A stretch of 64,000 bases of DNA from Nocardia ninae NBRC 108245 (GTDB lineage: Bacteria; Actinomycetota; Actinomycetes; Mycobacteriales; Mycobacteriaceae): positions 91,149 to 155,148 of the forward strand of contig NZ_BJXA01000015.1 of NCBI RefSeq assembly GCF_007990755.1, written 5' to 3'. Under the pieces are notes generated by a model. That model made no database searches. It saw nothing but the letters and a program-made list of their open reading frames with translations, and was not told the DNA's origin. The translations under genes were made by a program, and so were the position numbers. How positions within the stretch are numbered: the first letter of the stretch is position 1; every line of letters starts with the position of its first letter. Positions 52,696 to 60,967 of this stretch are shown piece by piece.

Positions 52696-55065
52696 ATGAG
52701 TACCGTTGCCGAATCGTCGATCTTCGCCTCGCCCGAATCGACGCCTGATCCCGGTGGGTGGCCCACTCGCGAAGATGTGTTCGCCGAGGAGGTGGGTGAC
52801 ACGGAATACGATGGCGAAACCGGTTGGCGGAACGCGGATTCCGCTACTGAGGTGGGCGAAACCGGTTACGCCGGTGCGGAGTCCAGCGAGACCTACACCT
52901 ACGGAGCCGCTTACGGCCAGGAGGATGGGGATCTCGAAGCCGAGAATGAGGTTGTCTATTTCGAGGATGCTGCTGACCGAGCGGCGGCGGAGGAGGCGGA
53001 CTTCGAAGCCTCGGGCTACGAGTATGCCGGGTACGAAGCGGCTGACTACGAGGATGCTGAGGCAGAAGCTGCGGACTCCGAGTACGGCGGGTACGAAGCC
53101 AGCGGTTACGAGACCGCTGATCCTGAAGCCGCCGGCTACGAGTACGCCGGGTACGAAGCCTCGAACTACGAGGATGCTGAGCCCGAAGCCGCGAGCTACG
53201 GGTACGCCGGATACGAGGCGGCTGACCATGAGGACGCTGATCTCGAAGCCTCAGGCTACGAGAATGCTGACTCCGAAGCCGCGGGCTACGAGTCTGCCGG
53301 CTACGGAGTCGGCGGCTATGAGACGGCCCACTACGAGGAGGCGGACTACGAGAACGCCGACTACGGGGAAGCCGATTACGAGAATGCCGATTACGCGGAA
53401 GTCGATTACGAGGCTGCCGATTACGAGGACTCCCCACCGACCCCGGTGACGCCCGGCCGGTTGATCGTCAAACGGCACCCGCTGCTTCGCACCCACGCGG
53501 GCACCCCACCGGACCTGCTCCTCGAATGGAACGGCATGGTCGACCCCTCGGTGGTCGACGTCGTCGTCCACCTGCACGGCTACGCCGGGCAGGGTGCGGC
53601 CATGAACATCGTCAAGCACAAGAAGCCCATCAGCGGACTGGATTTCACCGACCCCGCCAAGCCGTCGGTCGCCGGGCGCACCACCCCGACGCTGCTGATC
53701 CTGCCGCGCGGCCATCACCAGCCGAAGGGCAATCCGGCGCGATACACATTCCCCGCGCTCACCAAACCCGATGCGCTGCAACGCTTGGTCGACGACGCCC
53801 TGGCTCGATTCGGTGCCGCGACCGGGACCACCGTGCGGCGCAACCGTTTGATCCTGACCGCGCACTCCGGTGGCGGCGCCGCACTGATGGCCATTCTCGG
53901 CCACACCGATCCCGACGAGGTGCACAGCTTCGACGCGCTGTACAACGACCCGAAGGCGCTGATCGCCTGGGCGCGCAAGCGCATGGCGGCCGGCACGGGT
54001 GCGTTGCGTGTGCTGTACCGCCCCGGTGAGGGCACCGCGCGGGCGAGTGAGCGGGTCGCGGCGGCGGTCCGAGGCGCGGCTTCGCCGAACTTCCGAGTAG
54101 AGCGAACACGAGTGCCGCACAACGACATTCCCCGTCGCTTCGGGTGGCAGCTGCTGGCCGACGCCTCCGCCGACTTGCGCGGGGGAGTACTGGCCGGCGA
54201 GAGCAGCGATGAGCTGTGGACTCCGCAAGAAGGCGACGGCGAGTACTGGGGCGAAACCGCCTGGGAAGCAGAGGATTACCTCGGTGAGTCGCCATCGCAC
54301 GAGTGTGGTTGCCGGGGTAAAGAAAGCGAGTCGTCCGAAGCGCCGTGCCCGGCGAAACCCTCGCGCCGCAGCCTCGGAAAATGCAGGCCCGCGCAGGACG
54401 ACTGCAAGCCGGAGGCGCCGTGGAGCGAGATGCAGAAGCGGTTCCGTAAGCGTTGCAGCTTGACCACGCATCGCCTTGACCCCAAATCGGCGATCGACTG
54501 CGCGTGCGCGTTCGGTGATCCCCGCGATGTGGCGATCTTCTCGATGGCGCGCGTGGTGGCTGCGGGCCCGCTCGCGGCGCGGCTGTTCGCCCATTTCCTC
54601 GGCGCCAGCGGCACCGAGGTCACCATCGATGTCGCCGACATGATCAAGCGGTCGGCCGGCGTGCGCGAGAAGATCCGCAAGTCGATGGCGCGCGGCGGCT
54701 CGACCGGCGTGACCCGGATCGAGCAGAGTGAATACCGCGACAGCGAACTGCAATTCGCCTACGGAGCCATCGACTGCGTGCAGTGGCGGGTGCTACCACC
54801 CGTCGCGAAGGATTGGCGCAAGAAGCAAGGCACCCGGATCGAGATCTCGATGCTCGACTACTACGAATTCCATCCCGCCAGGCCGGGTGTCAGCCAATGC
54901 GCGCACGCGGCGTGCGTGGAACTCGTGGCGCGCGGGCAGGCGAAGAACTTCTGGACCAGCGGAAGCGCCGTGGTCACCCTGGCAGACCTCGGGGCGCGCG
55001 CTCCCGCACCGGCACCCGCGCGGCCGAGAGAACGCCGCACTGTGGTCTACCAGAACACTTACTGA
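52696..55065 (+). CDS. Acidic pentad-repeat / alpha-beta hydrolase / unknown C-terminal domain protein
   Basis: 789 residues; ATG after CGAGGGAGC. Residues 1-100 are an acidic leader. Residues 101-245 are exactly 29 five-residue units of the form A-(D/G)-Y-E-x. Residues 255-500 look like an alpha/beta-hydrolase: oxyanion HG at 294-295, nucleophile Ser391 in TAHSGGG, acid candidates D413/D419 and His475 in VPHND. Residues about 540-789 form a separate Cys-containing domain with ELQFAYGAIDCVQWRVLP and ISMLDYYEFHPARPG, a strand-rich pattern reminiscent of secreted toxin or effector domains, but no family is certain. No signal peptide. Confidence 0.65.
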   Translation: MSTVAESSIFASPESTPDPGGWPTREDVFAEEVGDTEYDGETGWRNADSATEVGETGYAGAESSETYTYGAAYGQEDGDLEAENEVVYFEDAADRAAAEEADFEASGYEYAGYEAADYEDAEAEAADSEYGGYEASGYETADPEAAGYEYAGYEASNYEDAEPEAASYGYAGYEAADHEDADLEASGYENADSEAAGYESAGYGVGGYETAHYEEADYENADYGEADYENADYAEVDYEAADYEDSPPTPVTPGRLIVKRHPLLRTHAGTPPDLLLEWNGMVDPSVVDVVVHLHGYAGQGAAMNIVKHKKPISGLDFTDPAKPSVAGRTTPTLLILPRGHHQPKGNPARYTFPALTKPDALQRLVDDALARFGAATGTTVRRNRLILTAHSGGGAALMAILGHTDPDEVHSFDALYNDPKALIAWARKRMAAGTGALRVLYRPGEGTARASERVAAAVRGAASPNFRVERTRVPHNDIPRRFGWQLLADASADLRGGVLAGESSDELWTPQEGDGEYWGETAWEAEDYLGESPSHECGCRGKESESSEAPCPAKPSRRSLGKCRPAQDDCKPEAPWSEMQKRFRKRCSLTTHRLDPKSAIDCACAFGDPRDVAIFSMARVVAAGPLAARLFAHFLGASGTEVTIDVADMIKRSAGVREKIRKSMARGGSTGVTRIEQSEYRDSELQFAYGAIDCVQWRVLPPVAKDWRKKQGTRIEISMLDYYEFHPARPGVSQCAHAACVELVARGQAKNFWTSGSAVVTLADLGARAPAPAPARPRERRTVVYQNTY
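52996..53430 (+). repeat. 29 tandem 15-bp coding repeats (pentapeptide array)
   Basis: In-frame units such as ADYEN, ADYGE, AGYEA, SGYET and ADPEA follow each other without a break for 435 bp, all in register. Position 3 is mostly Tyr and position 4 mostly Glu. The layout recalls pentapeptide-repeat proteins (A-D/N-L-x-x), but with Tyr where Leu/Phe is usual. The DNA repeats are diverged, so the array is old rather than a recent slippage product. Confidence 0.85.
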
Positions 55066-55084
55066 CGCGATCGGAGGCGGAGTC

Positions 55085-56878
55085 ATGACAACCTATGCCG
55101 AGTGGCCTGTCCGCGAAAACTATCCGGGCACTGCCGAATACGACCACGAGGTGGACTCCGAGGACCTCGACGCCGAGGATTTCGGTGACGAGGTGATCGA
55201 CGAGGCCGAGGAGTCCGGTGCGGTCGAACAGCACGAGTTCGACGAAGCCTTCTTCGACGCCGAGGCTTTCCCGTCCGGACTGGTGCTCACCGCCAGACCC
55301 GGCCCGTCGGCCGCCGGTCAAGAGCATTGGGATCCCAACAACACCGGCCTCCCGCTCTATGACACCGGCCCGGAGGTACGCAAGAAGAAGCTGGCGCCGA
55401 ACTTCACCGTCGGTGAACTCGTCAGCAGCGGTGGACGACCCGCCGACCGGGCCCGTATCTCGCCCGCCCTCGTGCGCTGTCTGCAGGCCATCCGCGAGCG
55501 CGCCGGGCGACCGGTGAAGATCAGCTCGGGGTACCGCTCCTGGGCGAGCAACGTCGCCGTGTACCGCGCTCGCGGGAAGAAACCGACGCTCAGCAGGCAT
55601 TGCAGCGGGCAAGCCGCCGACATCAGCATTGCCGGGCTCACCGGGTTACAGATCGCCGAACTCGCGATCGACGCCTGCGGCAATGACATTGCCCTCGGTA
55701 TCGGCGGGAACTTCGCGCACATCGATGTGCGGGGGCGGCCGGACACCTGGACCTATATGTCGGGCAAAGCCAATGCGGCCGCGCTCGCCCATGTGCGGCA
55801 GTATCGCCGAAACCGCAGCGCACCAACGCCTAAGCCGGTCCCAACGCCCACCCCCACACCGACTCGGACGCCCGATCGCGCCGCGGGCGTCGTCCGTCGC
55901 GGCACCTTCACCAAATGCACGACGGGCGAGCAGCCCGGTGCACGGGCGATGGCCGATCAGTGGAAGCGGTTGACCGGGCGGAAGGCGGGCACATTCAACT
56001 GCCGTTCCACCACATTCGGTACCCCGTCGCTGCACGGCGAGGGCCGGGCGATCGATCTGTACGTGAACGCGGCAGACCCGGCGCAACGTGCGCAGGTCGA
56101 CGCTTACCTCGCGTGGCTGCAGGCCAATGCGGTGGAACTGCAAGTGGCGTACATCATCTGGAATCGCAGGCAGTGGGGTTGGCAGTTCCGCGCCAAAGGA
56201 TGGCGGCCCTACGGGGGAAGCAATCCGCACACCGACCACATCCATGTCGATCTCAGCTGGGAAGGCGCACGGACGCCGAGTCCGTTGTTCGCCGGGCCGG
56301 TTCCAGGTCTCGGCGGGAATACCGCACCGACTCCCGTACCGACACCGAAACCCGTTCCGAAGCCGGCGGGACGCATCCCAGCACACGTCGTCGAGTTCGT
56401 ACGGAAGTACCGCCCGCACGCGCAAGCGAACGAAACCCGCAGCCGCATCCCCTGGCTGGTCACCCTCGGCCAGGCCGCGCTCGAAACCGGCTGGGGCGCA
56501 AAAGCCTGCGGAAACAACTTCTTCGGCATCAAGGCGGCACCGAGCCTGCCGGAGTCCCAGCGCAGACTCTGCACGACCACCGAGGTGCACGCCACCCCGA
56601 ACGTGCGGAGCTACCCCGAGGTCGTCTCCGTGACGCCGCGCTCCGACGGCCGCTACACCTACGTCGTGAAGGCCTGGTTCCGCGCCTTCGCTTCGCCGGC
56701 AGCGTCGTTCGACGGCCACGCTCGCGTACTGCTCGCGCCGCGCTACGCCAAGGCCTTCGCGCACACCGCCGATCCCTACGCCTTCGCTCGCGAAGTAGCC
56801 GCGGCCGGGTACGCCACCGAACCCAGCTACGCGGCGACGTTGACCGGCGTCATGCGCCTGATCGAGAAGGTGCCGTAG
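55085..56878 (+). CDS. Three-module peptidoglycan hydrolase without signal peptide
   Basis: 597 residues. Acidic leader (1-65). Module 1 (about 85-240), peptidase M15-like: SSGYRSWASNVAVY, RHCSGQAADI and NFAHIDVRG give the His/Asp/His zinc set. A PTPxP linker follows. Module 2 (about 265-400), an endolysin/extensin-like carboxypeptidase domain: SLHGEGRAIDLYVN and HTDHIHVD. A second Pro-rich linker follows. Module 3 (about 425-597), glucosaminidase: PWLVTLGQAALETGWGAKAC, NNFFGIKA. Together they cut stem peptides and glycan. No Sec or Tat signal is present, so release needs another route, lysis or a carrier. It starts 19 bp after the preceding gene. Confidence 0.85.
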   Translation: MTTYAEWPVRENYPGTAEYDHEVDSEDLDAEDFGDEVIDEAEESGAVEQHEFDEAFFDAEAFPSGLVLTARPGPSAAGQEHWDPNNTGLPLYDTGPEVRKKKLAPNFTVGELVSSGGRPADRARISPALVRCLQAIRERAGRPVKISSGYRSWASNVAVYRARGKKPTLSRHCSGQAADISIAGLTGLQIAELAIDACGNDIALGIGGNFAHIDVRGRPDTWTYMSGKANAAALAHVRQYRRNRSAPTPKPVPTPTPTPTRTPDRAAGVVRRGTFTKCTTGEQPGARAMADQWKRLTGRKAGTFNCRSTTFGTPSLHGEGRAIDLYVNAADPAQRAQVDAYLAWLQANAVELQVAYIIWNRRQWGWQFRAKGWRPYGGSNPHTDHIHVDLSWEGARTPSPLFAGPVPGLGGNTAPTPVPTPKPVPKPAGRIPAHVVEFVRKYRPHAQANETRSRIPWLVTLGQAALETGWGAKACGNNFFGIKAAPSLPESQRRLCTTTEVHATPNVRSYPEVVSVTPRSDGRYTYVVKAWFRAFASPAASFDGHARVLLAPRYAKAFAHTADPYAFAREVAAAGYATEPSYAATLTGVMRLIEKVP

Positions 56879-56899
56879 CTCGGCGGCACAACGGCGAAC

Positions 56900-57292
56900 T
56901 CATGCGGCCGCAGCGGTCTCGTGGACCGACCGCCACATGTACCCGTGGTCGGTCCTGAGCAGTATCGCGGTGACCAGCCGACGAGTCCGGCTGTCGCCCA
57001 ACCGGTTCTCGGCGACGAACCGGACGGTGACAATGCTGCCGCTCTGCGCGATCTCCTCGACGCCGGTGATCGCGATATCGAACCCCGGCTGCGCGTTCCG
57101 CGCCGACCACACTCCCGCCAGCAGCGTGTCCCGATCGATCACCTGCCCCACCGTGGTCACCGACGAAAACTTCTCGTCCAACGCATTGGCGAACCGATCG
57201 AACACCTTCGGTGGCGCATTCGAGCCCATCCACTCGGCAAGGTCCGAGTGCAGGGCCTCGATCACATCGGCCAGGTCGGGGTGTGCAGGCAT
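56900..57292 (-). CDS. SnoaL/NTF2-like (DUF4440-type) protein
   Basis: 130 residues: an N-terminal helix pair (VIEALHSDLAEWMGSNAPPK), VFDRFANALDEKFSSVTTVG, then strands GFDIAITGVEEIAQSGSIVT, VRFVAENR, LVTAILLRTDHGYMWRSVHE, ending in HETAAA. The order fits the cone-shaped NTF2-like fold, used by isomerases, dehydratases or as a ligand-binding domain. It is convergent with the peptidoglycan hydrolase gene 21 bp away, so it is probably not part of that operon. Confidence 0.7.
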   Translation of the reverse strand: MPAHPDLADVIEALHSDLAEWMGSNAPPKVFDRFANALDEKFSSVTTVGQVIDRDTLLAGVWSARNAQPGFDIAITGVEEIAQSGSIVTVRFVAENRLGDSRTRRLVTAILLRTDHGYMWRSVHETAAAA

Positions 57293-57463
57293 CGCGGCAA
57301 TCTCGGTCTCAGCGGGCCCGGTCGGCCCATGCCGAAGATCATATCCAGCCCGGCTACACCCCGGGCCGACCCGCCCTTCGGCACCCTGGGTTTCATTACT
57401 AAGGCGAAATGACTAGCTCGCCAATAGAATCACCGAGTGGTGGGAGATGAATCAAGAAGTGGA

Positions 57464-58060
57464 ATGACCAACCGACGCGCGGTCATCGTCGGCTCCGCAG
57501 CGGCCGTTGCAGGCGTCGGGGTGGGGGTGGGTGTCGGACGGCTCGCCGAGGCGGACGAGGATCCGTCCACCGTGGAGAGCTCGTTCACGGTCGTCGATCG
57601 GCGCGGCACGCAGCGTTTCTTGCTGGCGACGCAGAAACCGCCGATCATTCTGGGCGGCAAGACCTATCCCGCGCAGACACGGGGCGGTCCGGACGAATGC
57701 TCGGCGCTCGTGTTCAACGACGAGAACGGTGATGAGAAGGGCGGCATCGTCGCCGCCAGTGACGGGGCACTGATCGCGCTCGACTATCCCAACGGGGACG
57801 CTATTCACCTGCAGACCAGCTGGGAGGACAAAGTGGGCGGCGCCGCGCTGGTCATCACGCACATCGGTGATCCGACGACGCCGATCGATGCGGCGAAACA
57901 TCCGCTGGCAGTGCAACTGTCCGCCGACACCGAGGAGGGGACGGCTCTGACACTGTGTGACCCACAAGGGCGGGCGCGGATCAAGTTGCGGGTCGCGATG
58001 GACGGTACGCCGTCCATCGCGATTCTCGACGAGCATGGCGGGGTTGTCAGAGAGCTCTGA
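57464..58060 (+). CDS. Protein with Tat-like leader, unknown function
   Basis: 198 residues. NRRAVIVGSAAAVAGVGVGV is a twin-arginine start followed by a short hydrophobic segment, so export through Tat or a membrane anchor is likely. The mature part is Asp/Gly-rich and beta-rich: TVVDRRGTQRFLL, IILGGKTYPAQ, ALVFNDENGDEKGGIVAAS, ALTLCDPQGRARIKLRV, PSIAILDEHGG, a pattern of short hairpins. No family recognised. ATG 57464 or GTG 57437 may be the start. Confidence 0.6.
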   Translation: MTNRRAVIVGSAAAVAGVGVGVGVGRLAEADEDPSTVESSFTVVDRRGTQRFLLATQKPPIILGGKTYPAQTRGGPDECSALVFNDENGDEKGGIVAASDGALIALDYPNGDAIHLQTSWEDKVGGAALVITHIGDPTTPIDAAKHPLAVQLSADTEEGTALTLCDPQGRARIKLRVAMDGTPSIAILDEHGGVVREL

Positions 58061-58066
58061 GGTCGA

Positions 58067-58102
58067 GGGATTGCCGCCTGCGGTCGAGCAGGCGGCAATC
58101 CC
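58067..58102. terminator. Bidirectional hairpin terminator
   Basis: A perfect 15-bp stem (GGGATTGCCGCCTGC with its complement) and loop GGTCGA lies between two convergent genes, seven bases past one stop codon and 15 before the other. Confidence 0.8.
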
Positions 58103-58117
58103 GTTAGGGTCGGAAGG

Positions 58118-59071
58118 TCAGGCAGTGCAATTCTTTTGGGCGTCGGTGCGGACCTTGCGGCCGGTGAACTCCTCGAGAATGGCGATGTTCTCGGGGGCGT
58201 AGTTCTTCGCGGTGATCTTATCGGCGTCGGGGCTGCCGAGCTTGCTGCCGTAGGGGGCGGATTTCTCCAGCCAATAGGCGGTGCGCAGGAATTGGGTGAG
58301 TACCAGATCGCGCATCTTGGGCTCGTTCTTGATCTTTGCCCAGTAGTCGGCGTGCTTGCTCTTGGCTACGCGCAAGTACAGCAGCAGATAACGGAGATTG
58401 GTCGCGGCGATATCCCTGGAGTTGCTGGCACCGATTCCCTTGATGTATTCCTGCACCACGGTGGCGGCGGGCAGGCCCATCAGGCCGGCGTTCAACTCTG
58501 CGGTCACCCCTTGCATGCGATAGTTGCCCTGCTCGCGATCGCGCAGATAGATGCCGTCCATGTCGTCGCTGAGCTTGTCCGTGATCAACGGCAGGATTTC
58601 TTTGCGCGGGAAGCCACCGTGCAGCGGGATGGCGGTCATCTGCTGCGAGGCATTGATCCAGGCCGCGGTGTACTTGTCCCATTCGGTGCGTGACCCGTCC
58701 AGGTCCCACATGTGGGTCTCCTCGTGGATCGCCACCATCATCGACTCGGCGAACGCCTCGAAACTGCTCGTTTCCACGAACTGATTCCAGTACGGGTCCT
58801 TGGCCTGGGCGATCGCCAACTTCTCCCCGCTCGGCCAGCGGCGCTTGTACATGGCCTGCAGGGTCGGCATCCAATTCGACCGGGAGAAGCGGGCTTTGAG
58901 GTCGCTGATATCGGCCTGCGGTGTGTTGGGCTCTTCGTAACAGAACGGCGCGGCGGCCACCGGGTCGGCGTTGTCGCTGCTCGGTACTGGTACTGCCTCC
59001 GCCACCGAGCCGGTCCCGAGCGACAGGATCAAGCAGGCGGTGACGATGGGTAAAAGACGTTTGCGGTTCAC
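58118..59071 (-). CDS. Secreted protein with HEETH zinc-site motif
   Basis: 317 residues. A Sec signal peptide (MNRKRLLPIV, hydrophobic run, cleavage near AEA/VPV). The mature chain has AESMMVAIHEETHMWDLDG, giving HEETH at 116-120, and later GVTAELNAGLMG with Glu192 as a third-ligand candidate. Long Tyr/Trp/Lys-rich helices follow. The motif points to an exported zincin-type peptidase. No known family is recognised; a motif match alone cannot prove activity. It is convergent with the Tat-leader gene and does not share its promoter. Confidence 0.6.
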   Translation of the reverse strand: MNRKRLLPIVTACLILSLGTGSVAEAVPVPSSDNADPVAAAPFCYEEPNTPQADISDLKARFSRSNWMPTLQAMYKRRWPSGEKLAIAQAKDPYWNQFVETSSFEAFAESMMVAIHEETHMWDLDGSRTEWDKYTAAWINASQQMTAIPLHGGFPRKEILPLITDKLSDDMDGIYLRDREQGNYRMQGVTAELNAGLMGLPAATVVQEYIKGIGASNSRDIAATNLRYLLLYLRVAKSKHADYWAKIKNEPKMRDLVLTQFLRTAYWLEKSAPYGSKLGSPDADKITAKNYAPENIAILEEFTGRKVRTDAQKNCTA

Positions 59072-59462
59072 GGGGTGCCTCGCTTCGGAGGGGATGTGCA
59101 GGGGGCAATGTGCTGAACAGTCAGACGAACCCGTGACCGGTGGACGCTGGGGAATTTGCTATGTGCTCGCAGTGAGCGAGGCGTCGCAGGGTATGGCCGA
59201 GCGAAAACCGAGAACTGCTGTGCGAGAGTGTTTCCCAGCTGACGGCCGTGGGGTACGCCGTCATTTCTGAACAACTTTGTGAATAGTGACACGAAACACG
59301 CGCCCCGGATCTCCCCAGTGGAAGTGGGGAGGTTTCGCGAATTCCCGGGCGAAATAAGCGGCAGCACAGACTATCCGGACGAGTGATCTGACTCACCCGG
59401 TGTCACAAGGATCGAGCGCCCGGTGTCTTGTGGCCGAACCAGTGAAAACTTAGGAGAACCCC
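59072..59462. other. 391-bp divergent promoter region with small hairpins
   Basis: It lies between the secreted HEETH gene and the DoxX gene. It holds a 7-bp hairpin (CTCCCCA/TGGGGAG, 59311-59331), TTTCGC/GCGAAA (59333-59354), and near the DoxX start CACAAG/CTTGTG within CCCGGTGTC repeats. These may be operators or leader structures. No gene is supported. Confidence 0.4.
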
Positions 59463-59846
59463 ATGAACCTCGCACTGTGGATCGCCGCCGGACTGCTCGC
59501 CGCGGTTGCCCTCGCCGGCGGCATCATCAAGCTGGTCGTACCGCTGGAGAAAGTCGCCGCGACCTCCGGTGGGGAATGGACCGAGGACTTCGGCGCCGGG
59601 TTCATCAAGGCGCTCGGCGTCCTCGAAATCCTGGCCGCCGTAGGCCTGATCCTGCCTGCCGTGCTCGATATCGCACCGGTCCTGGTACCGGTGACCGCTG
59701 TCTGCTGGGTAGTACTGATGATCGGCGCGATGATCGTTCATCTGCGCCACGGTGGTGTCAAGTTCGCGGTGGTGAATCTGCTCTATATCGCTCTCGCAGT
59801 CTTCATCGCATGGGGCCGCTTCGGTCCCCATTCCTTCACTGCCTGA
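59463..59846 (+). CDS. DoxX-like membrane protein
   Basis: 127 residues with four membrane helices: LWIAAGLLAAVALAGGIIKL, FIKALGVLEILAAVGLILPA, VTAVCWVVLMIGAMIVHLRH, and AVVNLLYIALAVFIAWGRFG. The KALGxLExLAAxGLILPA segment marks the DoxX-like family, integral membrane proteins of uncertain function, some linked to redox stress. TTAGGAGAACC precedes the ATG. Monocistronic. Confidence 0.85.
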   Translation: MNLALWIAAGLLAAVALAGGIIKLVVPLEKVAATSGGEWTEDFGAGFIKALGVLEILAAVGLILPAVLDIAPVLVPVTAVCWVVLMIGAMIVHLRHGGVKFAVVNLLYIALAVFIAWGRFGPHSFTA

Positions 59847-59955
59847 ACGATTCGCCGCCGAGATCATGGGTCTGCTGGCCGGAGCCGACAACATTTGGCA
59901 CGTCGAAGCCCGCGCTCGATCGTCACCGCAAGCCGGACCTGGCCGCGCAGCCCAG

Positions 59956-59989
59956 CGGCCCCGTACTCATGACAACGAGTGCGGGGCCG
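59956..59989. terminator. Hairpin between DoxX-like and ferritin-like genes
   Basis: A 13-bp stem (CGGCCCCGTACTC with one G-T wobble) and an 8-base loop lie between the two convergent genes, 16 bases before the ferritin-like stop codon. It is bidirectional in position. Confidence 0.6.
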
Positions 59990-60004
59990 TCCAGCGGGCA
60001 GGAC

Positions 60005-60967
60005 TCAGTTCAGACCGGTGACGTCCTGAGCGATCGCCGCGAGCCGCGTCTGGGCGGCCGAGACGACACCGTGCCGGTTCTTGTTCGTCTCCTCGTACGC
60101 GATGACCGCGCGCACGTCGGCGGGGTCGGTCAGTTCCTTGATCGCCGCGACAGCCTGGCTGACGTTCAGATCGTCGTAGTCGCCGATCGGCAGCTCACGG
60201 GGTTCGAGTACGCCGGTGGCGGTGCGGAACGAGTGCAAGGCGTCGGCGGTGCCGTCCGCACCTTCGCGCCGGGTGACCTGCTCGGCCGTTTCCAAGGCGG
60301 CGTCGCGTGAGGCGGTGAGTGTTTTCACCGCCACATCACCGACGCGCGCACCCCGGGCGAGCAGCTCGCTGAGCGCGGGCGGGGTGGAGCGGAAAGTGTC
60401 CAGCGCCCGGTCCAGTCCGCGCGCGGACCAAGTGACCGGAATGGTGGCCAGCTTGACGATGGTGCCGCTGGCCGCCTGGAGCGGGGTGCGGCGCAATGCC
60501 GCCGGACCGCCGAGGGCCTCCTCGGCCAGCACGGTGCTCAGCCAGTCCACGGTCGCCGAGTGCGCGGTGATCAACCGCTCGGCCAGCGCCACCACCTCGG
60601 GGCGCTGGGCGGTGGTCGCGAGGGCCTTGATGTAGCGGGCGCGGTCGAGGATCTGATGCTCGAGGGTGAGGTCGCCGAGCAAGGCCTCGTCGAACGGCTG
60701 GGCCTGCTCACCCACGGCCTTGACCGCGGCGGCGGCCCGCCCGATGAACGGGCCGATCAGCGCGGGGACACCGCCGAGTTCGCGGATGGCGGACTCGGTG
60801 GCCTCGGCGCGGGCGCGGGCGTTGTCGGCGTTCTCGGACAACTCGCGGCGCACCGCCTCCGTTCGCGCCTGCGCGATACGGGTCTCCGCGACCTGGATTT
60901 CGGTGTTGGTCAGATCGCGGACGGCGCGCAACTGCGCCAGCAAGGTAGTGATGTCGCGTGTGCTCAT
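60005..60967 (-). CDS. Ferritin-like superfamily protein, actinobacterial type
   Basis: 320 residues from ATG 60967. The first 170 residues are a four-helix bundle: TTLLAQLRAVRDLTNTEIQV, ARTEAVRRELSENADNAR, LEHQILDRARYIKALATT, LAERLITAHSATVDWLSTVL. The EH and DH pairs in helices 3 and 4 are compatible with a di-metal centre. The remainder is Ala/Arg-rich helices with a less defined fold. Mycobacteria and nocardiae carry close relatives of unknown role. No encapsulin gene is adjacent. Confidence 0.75.
   Translation of the reverse strand: MSTRDITTLLAQLRAVRDLTNTEIQVAETRIAQARTEAVRRELSENADNARARAEATESAIRELGGVPALIGPFIGRAAAAVKAVGEQAQPFDEALLGDLTLEHQILDRARYIKALATTAQRPEVVALAERLITAHSATVDWLSTVLAEEALGGPAALRRTPLQAASGTIVKLATIPVTWSARGLDRALDTFRSTPPALSELLARGARVGDVAVKTLTASRDAALETAEQVTRREGADGTADALHSFRTATGVLEPRELPIGDYDDLNVSQAVAAIKELTDPADVRAVIAYEETNKNRHGVVSAAQTRLAAIAQDVTGLN

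Noticed and set aside
52996-53430. Possible CRISPR-like array
   Set aside because: The repeats are contiguous 15-mers without spacers, all in frame inside a coding region, so they are protein repeats.
43378-56878. Contractile injection system or prophage
   Set aside because: No sheath, tube, baseplate, AAA+ ATPase, terminase, capsid or holin protein is visible; only hydrolases and unknowns are present.
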